Assembly: GCA_023416315.1 (NCBI GenBank)
Contig: JAEZIA010000077.1
Span: forward strand, 1-5,569
Length of the DNA stretch: 5,569 nt
Direction of reading: 5' to 3'
DNA from: Actinomycetes bacterium
GTDB taxonomy: Bacteria > Actinomycetota > Actinomycetes > Mycobacteriales > Mycobacteriaceae
Shown: positions 1 through 4,770 of the stretch, in pieces
Layout of the letters: each line of letters opens with the position of its first letter
Numbering within the stretch: position 1 is the first letter of the stretch
The notes under the pieces: model-generated
What the model saw: the letters and a program-made list of their open reading frames with translations, nothing else
What the model was told of the DNA's origin: nothing
Database searches by the model: none
Translations under genes and position numbers: made by a program

Positions 1-19
1 ATATGTGTATATGAGACAG
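1..19. other. Residual Tn5 mosaic-end (Nextera) adapter at contig end
   Basis: The first 19 bases, ATATGTGTATATGAGACAG, match the Tn5 mosaic-end adapter AGATGTGTATAAGAGACAG at 17 of 19 positions, with mismatches at 2 and 12. The match starts exactly at base 1 and ends where the GC-rich coding sequence begins. An AT-rich stretch like this is foreign to the surrounding repeat gene. I infer untrimmed library adapter that escaped trimming because of two base differences. Genomic sequence probably starts at base 20, so the last six residues read from the minus-strand gene (Leu-Ser-His-Ile-His-Ile) are not real protein sequence. Confidence 0.88.
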
Positions 20-2155
20 GCCTGCACCTTCGCCCGTGCCGCCGGCCGCCGCGGCAGCTGCGGCGTCGGACACTGCGGCAGCCGGAACCGCGGCGCCGGC
101 GTTGTCGGTGATCGGCGCGGCCGGAACCGCAGCTCCCGCGTTGTCGGTGAGCGGGGCGGCAGGGACGCCGGCAGGGCCGGGAATCGCCCCGCCGTCGCCG
201 ACAGGCACGCCGGGCACACCGGCCGGCGGCGTCGGCAGACCACCACCGCCACCTTCACCCGGACCACCCGGAACCCCAGCCGGAGGCGTCGGCAGACCAC
301 CGCCGCCACCCTCACCCGGACCACCCGGAACCGCAGCCGGAGGCGTCGGAAGGCCACCGCCGGTACCTTCACCGGGCGTACCGGGAACGGCGGCCGGCGG
401 GGTCGAACCGGTCTCGACGATGTTGCCGCCGGGAGTGCCGGGCACCGTCGCGGGCGGGGTGGGCAGGCCACCGCCGGTGCCCTCGCCGGGTGCACCGGGA
501 ACGGCGGCCGGTGGCGTGGACAGGGCTTCGTCGCCCGGAGTGCCCGGAGTACCGGGAATCACCTGCGGCGGCGTCGGCGGGATCTCCACACCGGGGGTGC
601 CCGGGGTGCCGGGCACCGCGACGGGTGTTCCGGGCACGCCGACGTTCACCGGAACGCCGGGGCCACCGGGGACCGCCGCGGGGGGCGTCACGATGCCCGG
701 GGTCGACGCCGCGCTGGGCACACCCGGCAGGGTGATCGGCGGGGTGCCGGGGACATTGAGCATGCCCCCGCCGAGCGGGACGCCCGGCACCGACGCACCG
801 GGCGGCGGCAGCGTTCCCGACGCATCGTTGACCACGTTGCCGGGCACCGCCGCGGGCGGAATTCCGGGGGTGTTGAGCGACAGATTGTTACCGTCGCCCG
901 GGCCGCCGGGAACCGCGGCAGGAGGCGTCGACACAGAGCCGTTCACGTCGCCGCCGGGGACGGCAGCCGGCGGAGCGGGCGGCGTGCCACCGGAGCCCGG
1001 GATCGAGCCACCGGGCACCTCGGCCGGCGGAACCGGCGGAGTCACAACGGATTCGGGCACCACGTCGCCCGGGACCGCGGCCGGTGGAGTCCCGGGGACC
1101 CCACCGCCACCGGGGATCTCGCCAGGGGGAACCGCAGCAGGCGGAGTCCCGGGCACGCCACCGCCACCCGGCACCTCGGCAGGGGGAATCGCAGCAGGCG
1201 GTGCGGGCGGGACAGCGCCGCCACCGGGGACCGGCACGGGAGGGGCCGCAGCCGGCGGAGCAGGCGCCAGACCGGACGCGTCGGCCAGCGGCGCGGCCGG
1301 CACGGCCGCCGCAGGCGGCGGGACCACACCGTTGGTATCGGAGATCGGAGCACCGCCAGGCAGGCCACCGGCGGCGTCAGCCACCGGAGCGCCGGGTGCG
1401 CCGGCACCAAGCCCGGCTCCGGCACCTGCGCCCTCGCCGGCACCGCCGCCACCGGGCAGACCGGCTGCAGCGGCAGCGCCGCCCTCGCCACCACCGGCGC
1501 CCGGCAGACCGCCGGCCGCGTCGGCCACCGGCGCACCAGCAGGTGCCAAGGGAAGGCCGCCGCCATCGTTGATCGGAGCAGGAGGCAGGCCCCCTGGCGG
1601 AGTCGGAATGCCACCACCGCCACCACCGGGCGGAGTACCCGGCACACCAGCAGGCGGAGTCGGGATACCACCACCGCCACCACCGGGCGGAGTACCCGGC
1701 ACACCAGCAGGCGGAGTCGGAATGCCACCACCGCCACCACCGGGCGGAGTACCGGGAACCGCGGCGGGCGGGGACGGAATGGCGCGCGTGACGCTGGTGC
1801 CGGGCGCACCCGGAACGGATGCCGGCGGCACGGTCACGCCGCCGGTACCGGGCATGCCGGGCGAGCCGGGCGCGCTGGCCGGCGGGACGCGGATGCTGCC
1901 GGGCACGGTCGCGGGCGGGATAGGCCCACCAGCGGTGGGCGGGTTGTTCGTGAAGATCGAGTTCGCCGTGCCCGGGATGCCCTGGGACAGGTCGGGCGGC
2001 GAGGTCAGGCCCTGGTGGAGGATGCCCATGCACGGAACACCTGGCGTGCCGACGTTAGCAACCGCACGAGGGCTGAACAGCGGAGCTGTCCAAAAAAACC
2101 CCGCCGTCGCTATGGCAGTGACCGCCGCCACGCGAGAGGTGGTCCGAGACATCAT
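1..2155 (-). CDS. Exported Pro/Gly/Ala-rich repeat protein (3' end missing)
   Basis: The minus-strand frame is open from ATG 2155 to the window edge, about 718 codons, with no stop seen; credible genomic codons end at base 20. A second ATG follows at once (2152) and is better spaced from the purine-rich GGGG upstream, so either could be the start. Residues 1-33 form a signal peptide: Arg at 4 and 8, a hydrophobic stretch at about 9-27, and Ala-Val-Ala before Asn34. The mature protein starts with about 65 ordinary residues holding the only Cys seen (Cys42). It then becomes repetitive, with units such as PPAAVPGTPG, runs of Gly, and AP(L/I/V)xD motifs. Aromatic and charged residues are nearly absent. 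It is not a strict Gly-X-Y collagen; the VPG-rich units recall elastin-like proteins. The product is presumably secreted or on the cell surface, possibly structural. Mycobacteria have annotated Pro/Gly/Val-rich secreted proteins (for example Rv1435c), but homology cannot be tested here. No enzymatic domain is visible. Confidence 0.85.
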   Translation of the reverse strand, partial: MMSRTTSRVAAVTAIATAGFFWTAPLFSPRAVANVGTPGVPCMGILHQGLTSPPDLSQGIPGTANSIFTNNPPTAGGPIPPATVPGSIRVPPASAPGSPGMPGTGGVTVPPASVPGAPGTSVTRAIPSPPAAVPGTPPGGGGGGIPTPPAGVPGTPPGGGGGGIPTPPAGVPGTPPGGGGGGIPTPPGGLPPAPINDGGGLPLAPAGAPVADAAGGLPGAGGGEGGAAAAAGLPGGGGAGEGAGAGAGLGAGAPGAPVADAAGGLPGGAPISDTNGVVPPPAAAVPAAPLADASGLAPAPPAAAPPVPVPGGGAVPPAPPAAIPPAEVPGGGGVPGTPPAAVPPGEIPGGGGVPGTPPAAVPGDVVPESVVTPPVPPAEVPGGSIPGSGGTPPAPPAAVPGGDVNGSVSTPPAAVPGGPGDGNNLSLNTPGIPPAAVPGNVVNDASGTLPPPGASVPGVPLGGGMLNVPGTPPITLPGVPSAASTPGIVTPPAAVPGGPGVPVNVGVPGTPVAVPGTPGTPGVEIPPTPPQVIPGTPGTPGDEALSTPPAAVPGAPGEGTGGGLPTPPATVPGTPGGNIVETGSTPPAAVPGTPGEGTGGGLPTPPAAVPGGPGEGGGGGLPTPPAGVPGGPGEGGGGGLPTPPAGVPGVPVGDGGAIPGPAGVPAAPLTDNAGAAVPAAPITDNAGAAVPAAAVSDAAAAAAAGGTGEGAGLSHIHI
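50..166 (-). repeat. Three 39-bp (13-residue) tandem repeats in the repeat protein
   Basis: On the minus strand, bases 166-128, 127-89 and 88-50 encode VPAAPLTDNAGAA, VPAAPITDNAGAA and a diverged third copy beginning VPAAAVSD. The first two units differ at one residue (Leu to Ile). This block lies near the contig end and differs from the 19-residue units further into the protein. Related AP(L/I/V)xD motifs recur around 1265-1590. Confidence 0.75.
231..572 (-). repeat. Six 57-bp (19-residue) repeat units, first block
   Basis: Units start at 231, 288, 345, 402, 459 and 516, each exactly 57 bp apart. On the minus strand the cleanest units read LPTPPAGVPGGPGEGGGGG or close variants. Units at 231 and 288 differ at three bases, two of them synonymous on the minus strand. 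The four units to the right are more diverged but keep the period and the TPPA-x-VPG core. A related seventh unit begins at 573, after which the spacing becomes irregular. Confidence 0.8.
1596..1766 (-). repeat. Three 57-bp (19-residue) repeat units, second block
   Basis: Units start at 1596, 1653 and 1710 with the same 57-bp period as the block at 231-572. The minus-strand unit is IPTPPAGVPGTPPGGGGGG. The copies at 1653 and 1710 differ at two bases, giving GGT/GGC and ATC/ATT codons on the minus strand. Both changes are silent there, but they alter residues in both long plus-strand frames. The near identity points to recent duplication or gene conversion. Confidence 0.85.
2057..2155 (-). other. 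Signal peptide of the repeat protein
   Basis: The first 33 codons give a positively charged start (MMSRTTSR), a hydrophobic core containing Ala, Val, Ile, Phe-Phe-Trp and Leu, a Ser-Pro-Arg turn, and Ala-Val-Ala followed by Asn. This fits signal peptidase I (AxA) cleavage after residue 33. There is no lipobox, because the only Cys is at residue 42 and is preceded by Gly-Val-Pro. There is no twin-arginine motif, so the general Sec route is the likely one. Confidence 0.8.
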
Positions 2156-2311
2156 TTCCCCGTTTCTGTGAGAGGCCTGCCAGGGAAACTACAGACGTGT
2201 AAGTACCGAAACGGGGACCCCTTTCGGGCGGTTACCGAACTGTTGCGAAGCAGTGCTGATGCAGTTACCCCGGTGACAATTTCCGTCCGCAAAGATGCGC
2301 GTGACGTCGGG
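2156..2311 (-). promoter_or_regulatory. Leader/promoter region of the repeat-protein gene
   Basis: This 156-bp gap lies between the stop of tetR and the start of the repeat-protein gene, both on the minus strand. No convincing gene is visible in it. It carries the CCGAA/TTCGG half-site cluster at 2206-2239 and an imperfect inverted repeat at about 2265-2278 (GTTACCCCGGTGAC). No clear -35/-10 pair was found on the minus strand; a TAGTTT near 2184 is a weak -10 candidate. The length suggests the repeat gene has its own promoter. Confidence 0.45.
2206..2239. promoter_or_regulatory. Cluster of alternating CCGAA/TTCGG half-sites
   Basis: The plus strand has CCGAAA at 2206-2211, TTTCGG at 2222-2227 and CCGAA at 2235-2239, so adjacent half-sites form two overlapping inverted repeats. 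The right-hand pair is TTCGG-N7-CCGAA. GGGG and CCCC sit inside the left pair, which could also fold as a bulged hairpin. No T-run follows on the minus strand, so a protein-binding operator seems more likely than an intrinsic terminator for tetR. The 10-mer TTCGGTAACC (minus strand, 2239-2230) recurs upstream of tetR. Confidence 0.4.
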
Positions 2312-2896
2312 TTATCCGGGCGGGGCGATGAGCCTGTCCGCGGCGCGCCGCGCCGACCCGACGACTTTGGCCTGCGTGTCGGGCTCCGCCATCGCCCGCG
2401 CGATCGTGACGGCCCCGACCATCAGCGACACGATGCTCCAGGCCCGTCGCTCCCGGTCCGGCCGGGGGCCGTCCAGGCAGTCCGCGATTCGGTCGACCCA
2501 GGTGGTGATGTTGCGCTCGTATGCCGCGCGGGTTTCTTCGCCCGCGCGCGCCACATCCGCACTCAGGGCGGGCATGGGGCACCCGTCCGCCACACCTTCG
2601 ACGTGCTCGACACCGAGATAGGTATCGAGAAACGTTCTCAGCTGCCCTTGCAGTTCACCTTTTCCGGCAGCCTCCGACTTGCCGAGCACCGGTTCGCACC
2701 CGGCGGAGGAGATGATCGCCTGCAGCATCGCTTCCTTGTTGCGGAAGTTCGAGTAGAACGCACCGGACGTCACCCCCGCCTCGGCGGCGAGCCCGTCCAC
2801 CCCGATCCCGTTGAAGCCGGTGGTCTTCATCGAGCGCATGCCGGCCTGGAGCAGCGCCTCGCGCGCCTTGGCCTTCTGATCCGGGGGGTACCTCAT
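2312..2896 (-). CDS. TetR/AcrR-family transcriptional regulator
   Basis: This 194-residue protein has the usual TetR length. The N-terminal DNA-binding domain spans about residues 7-55, with the helix-turn-helix at about 31-50 (GIGVDGLAAEAGVTSGAFY) followed by the family-typical SNFRNKEAML. The C-terminal part (about 60-194) would bind ligand and dimerise; GCPMPAL at 105-111 resembles a motif common in the YxaF/LmrA- and NemR-like branches. The start at 2896 is preferred because the next Met (residue 20) would cut into the DNA-binding domain, and because a -10-like TAACCT lies 7 nt upstream, consistent with a leaderless transcript. There is no Shine-Dalgarno sequence. It is divergent from the hydrolase-methyltransferase-hydrolase operon, the usual layout for a TetR repressor controlling its neighbours and itself. 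The ligand is unknown. Confidence 0.93.
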   Translation of the reverse strand: MRYPPDQKAKAREALLQAGMRSMKTTGFNGIGVDGLAAEAGVTSGAFYSNFRNKEAMLQAIISSAGCEPVLGKSEAAGKGELQGQLRTFLDTYLGVEHVEGVADGCPMPALSADVARAGEETRAAYERNITTWVDRIADCLDGPRPDRERRAWSIVSLMVGAVTIARAMAEPDTQAKVVGSARRAADRLIAPPG

Positions 2897-2903
2897 ACCG
2901 GCG

Positions 2904-2934
2904 AGGTTACCGAATCACAGCTCTTGCTAGCCAA
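2904..2934 (-). promoter_or_regulatory. Candidate leaderless promoter of tetR
   Basis: On the minus strand TTGGCT (2934-2929) and TAACCT (2909-2904) are separated by 19 bp, and 7 bp separate TAACCT from the ATG. That spacing would place transcription initiation at the A of the start codon, a common leaderless arrangement in mycobacteria. The -10 overlaps the 10-mer TTCGGTAACC, also found upstream of the repeat-protein gene. The 19-bp spacer is longer than ideal. Confidence 0.5.
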
Positions 2935-2999
2935 GGGATTTCACTGATAATTCGCGAAAGATGGGAGTTCCCTGCGGCTTAGCTTGGGGGCCGGCGATC

Positions 3000-3030
3000 T
3001 TGGGATTTATAGGATTACGCTCGCTATCCT
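3000..3030 (+). promoter_or_regulatory. Candidate promoter of the hydrolase-methyltransferase operon
   Basis: TTGGGA (3000-3005) and TATCCT (3025-3030) could form a -35/-10 pair with a 19-bp spacer, giving a 5' leader of about 24 nt that includes the ribosome binding site. An alternative -10, TAGGAT at 3010-3015, lacks a well-placed -35. Both -10 candidates lie in the arms of the palindrome at 3010-3031, so a bound repressor would block RNA polymerase. Confidence 0.4.
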
Positions 3031-3031
3031 A
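3010..3031. promoter_or_regulatory. 22-bp imperfect palindrome, candidate TetR operator
   Basis: TAGGAT (3010-3015) and ATCCTA (3026-3031) are perfect inverted repeats separated by 10 bp; two further pairs inside (C3018-G3023, G3019-C3022) also match. Length, symmetry, position between divergent genes and overlap with a -10 box all fit TetR-family operators. No second copy was seen in the window. Confidence 0.5.
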
Positions 3032-3048
3032 CGGCGCTCACCGCCGAT

Positions 3049-3055
3049 GAAAGGA
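3049..3055 (+). promoter_or_regulatory. Ribosome binding site that fixes the hydrolase start
   Basis: GAAAGGA lies 6 nt before the ATG at 3062, a good Shine-Dalgarno sequence at good spacing. It excludes the in-frame ATG at 3047, which it overlaps on the wrong side, and argues against the upstream TTG at 2984. Confidence 0.75.
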
Positions 3056-3061
3056 TCTTCC

Positions 3062-3985
3062 ATGGCAAGTCAGCAATCCACCGAGTTCGCGAATTTCTAT
3101 GCGGCGCTGAGCCAGAGCGTCGCGAACCCTGAGCTCGGCCTGCCGACCGTCCGAGACATCGTCGAGAACATCCATCTGGCGACGAAAGAGCCCGAGGGAG
3201 TCACCTACGCGGAGGTCGACGCCGGCGGCGTCGAGGCACTGTGGTGCATCCCCGAGGACAGCGCGCCGGATGCCGCTCTGCTGCATACGCACATGGGTGG
3301 AAGCGTGTTGATGTCCATGCACTCCGATCGAAAAGCTGCCGCGCACATCGCGAAAGCGGCGGGTACGCGCTCACTCGTGTTGAACTTCCGACGTTCTCCC
3401 GAGCACAAATATCCTGCGCAGGTCGACGACATCCTGACCGCCTACCACTGGCTGCTCGAGCAGGGTTATCAATCCCAGAAGATCGCCAGCGTCGGGCACT
3501 CGATCGGTGGCTACCTGGCGATCGCCCTGGCACTGAGGCTGCGCGACCACGGTGAGGTGCTCCCCGGTGCCATTCTTTCGATTTCGCCATGGTCCGATGT
3601 CACGCTGTCCGGCGCGTCGATCGAGGACAACGCGCGCGCCGACAAGCTGCTCAACCGGAGCCTGCTGGAGCTGTTCCGCTCGTGCTGGCTTGATGGGACC
3701 GGCGTGGAATGGACCGATCCGCAGGTGAATCTGCTGTCGGCCGACCTCGCGGGTTTGCCGAGTATGGCGATCTACTACGGCGAGGCGGAACTGCTGGCCT
3801 CCGACGCACGTGCCCTGTGGGCGCGAGCCAAAGAGGCCGGAAACAGCGTTCTGCTGCGCGGAATCGACGACGGGCAACACTCCTTCATCATGGGCGCCGG
3901 ACGCGTGCCCGAGGTTGACCGGGCCATCGAGGAGATGGGTGACTGGCTTCGCGTCCGGCTCGGCCTCCAGTCGGCCGTCGCGTAA
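3062..3985 (+). CDS. Alpha/beta hydrolase, HSL-like esterase/lipase
   Basis: This 307-residue protein matches the hormone-sensitive-lipase-like group (alpha/beta hydrolase fold-3) in length and layout. Residues 75-80 (HTHMGG) sit where the family has the HGGG oxyanion-hole motif. NFRRSPEHKYPAQVDDI at 108-124 is the typical 'YRLAPEHPFPAALDD' segment. The nucleophile is Ser147 in GHSIGG (family consensus GDSAGG). The acid is probably Glu243 in GEAELL, where Asp is usual, and the base is His273 in GQHSF. No signal peptide is seen, so it should be cytosolic. The expected reaction is hydrolysis of a carboxylic ester or lactone; the substrate is unknown. It is first in a three-gene operon, 11 bp before the methyltransferase and divergent from tetR. 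An in-frame TTG at 2984 would add 26 residues but lacks support. Confidence 0.9.
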   Translation: MASQQSTEFANFYAALSQSVANPELGLPTVRDIVENIHLATKEPEGVTYAEVDAGGVEALWCIPEDSAPDAALLHTHMGGSVLMSMHSDRKAAAHIAKAAGTRSLVLNFRRSPEHKYPAQVDDILTAYHWLLEQGYQSQKIASVGHSIGGYLAIALALRLRDHGEVLPGAILSISPWSDVTLSGASIEDNARADKLLNRSLLELFRSCWLDGTGVEWTDPQVNLLSADLAGLPSMAIYYGEAELLASDARALWARAKEAGNSVLLRGIDDGQHSFIMGAGRVPEVDRAIEEMGDWLRVRLGLQSAVA

Positions 3986-3996
3986 TCGGGTCGGCG

Positions 3997-4770
3997 ATGA
4001 GCGATTACGTGCTGGGGCACTGCCGCCCGGAGATCGACCGCTTGCAGCGTCAAGCCGAGATGCTGCGGCCCATCACCGAACGACTACTGGTGGCCGCGGG
4101 AGTCGAGCCGGGTATGCGGGTGCTCGACATCGGGTGCGGCCCCGGCGATGTGTCGACACTGATCGCGGATCTGGTCGGGCCGACGGGCAGTGTGGTCGGC
4201 ATCGATCCGAGCGCCGAGGCACTTGCCGTTGCCCGCGAACGGTTCCGTGAGCGTGACAACGTCGGGTTCGTCCAGTCGGACGTCGACGGCTATACCGGTC
4301 CTGCGGATTTCGACGCCGCAGTGTGCCGGTACGTCCTGATCCATCAGAAGGAACCCAGCGACTTCCTGCGCAGGACGAGCAGTCTTCTCCGAAGCGGCGG
4401 ACTGATTGCCCTTCACGAGATGGACGCCGCTCGCGGGGTGTACTCCAACCCGCGTCTCCCCCTCCTGCACGAGGTGTACGACGCCATCTGCGACACGCTG
4501 ATTCGGCCGGGAACCGCCTTCGACGTCGGGGGGCGGTTGGTCGGGGTGTTCCTCGACGCCGGCCTGCCCGCACCGCGGGTGTTCTCGCAGACCCTGGTCG
4601 ATTCCGCGCCCAACTCGACGGTGCTGTCGTGGACGGTGGATTTGGCCCGCGAGGTGCTTCCGCTGACCTTCGACTTCGGCACGTTATTGGATCGGCTGCA
4701 GCGCGCGGCCGGTGAGTCGGGAAGTCAGATCGAATTCCCACCGCAGTTGTGCGCCTGGACCCGGGTATGA
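3997..4770 (+). CDS. SAM-dependent class I methyltransferase
   Basis: This 257-residue protein has a Rossmann-type methyltransferase domain. Motif I is VLDIGCGPG at residues 42-50. Asp70 in VVGIDPS should bind the ribose of SAM, and SDV at 94-96 should contact the adenine. An N-terminal helix region (YVLGHCRPEIDRLQRQAEML) precedes the core and is typical of a widespread actinobacterial group of unassigned methyltransferases. The C-terminal third (from about 150) is probably the substrate-binding cap. No membrane segment is visible. The likely role is methyl transfer to an O, N or C atom of a small molecule; the acceptor cannot be predicted. It lies 11 bp after the first hydrolase and overlaps the second by ATGA, so it is almost certainly co-transcribed with both. 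Only a weak ribosome binding site is seen. Confidence 0.9.
   Translation: MSDYVLGHCRPEIDRLQRQAEMLRPITERLLVAAGVEPGMRVLDIGCGPGDVSTLIADLVGPTGSVVGIDPSAEALAVARERFRERDNVGFVQSDVDGYTGPADFDAAVCRYVLIHQKEPSDFLRRTSSLLRSGGLIALHEMDAARGVYSNPRLPLLHEVYDAICDTLIRPGTAFDVGGRLVGVFLDAGLPAPRVFSQTLVDSAPNSTVLSWTVDLAREVLPLTFDFGTLLDRLQRAAGESGSQIEFPPQLCAWTRV

Noticed and set aside
1..19. Genuine Tn5/IS50 transposon end
   Set aside because: The match to the natural IS50 outside end is poorer (about 15 of 19) than to the engineered mosaic end, and no transposon sequence is present.
231..572. CRISPR array
   Set aside because: The 57-bp units are contiguous, diverged and in frame within a gene, with no unique spacers between conserved repeats.
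1042..2033. Other minus-strand open frames (1042-1809 and 1377-2033)
   Set aside because: They are out of frame with the signal-peptide-bearing gene and give Arg/Trp-rich low-complexity products produced by the same repeats.
36..2171. 711-codon plus-strand open frame rich in Pro, Gly and Ala, collagen-like at first sight
   Set aside because: It has no ribosome binding site or signal peptide, it covers the signal peptide region of the minus-strand gene antisense, and differences between repeat units at 1653 and 1710 are silent only on the minus strand.
2206..2227. Intrinsic terminator after tetR
   Set aside because: A bulged GC-rich hairpin is possible, but no T-run follows it on the minus strand, and the half-sites continue beyond it in an operator-like pattern.
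5..2947. 980-codon plus-strand open frame rich in Arg and Gly
   Set aside because: It is the exact codon-for-codon complement of the repeat gene, begins inside the adapter, and runs through the leader and tetR without any recognisable domain.
2984..3061. N-terminal extension of the first hydrolase from TTG at 2984
   Set aside because: It would place the candidate promoter, palindrome and strong ribosome binding site inside the coding sequence; ATG 3062 has the good Shine-Dalgarno sequence.
4749..4766. GTG start for the second hydrolase
   Set aside because: The ATG at 4767 forms the standard ATGA overlap with the methyltransferase stop, and the six extra residues add nothing to the fold.
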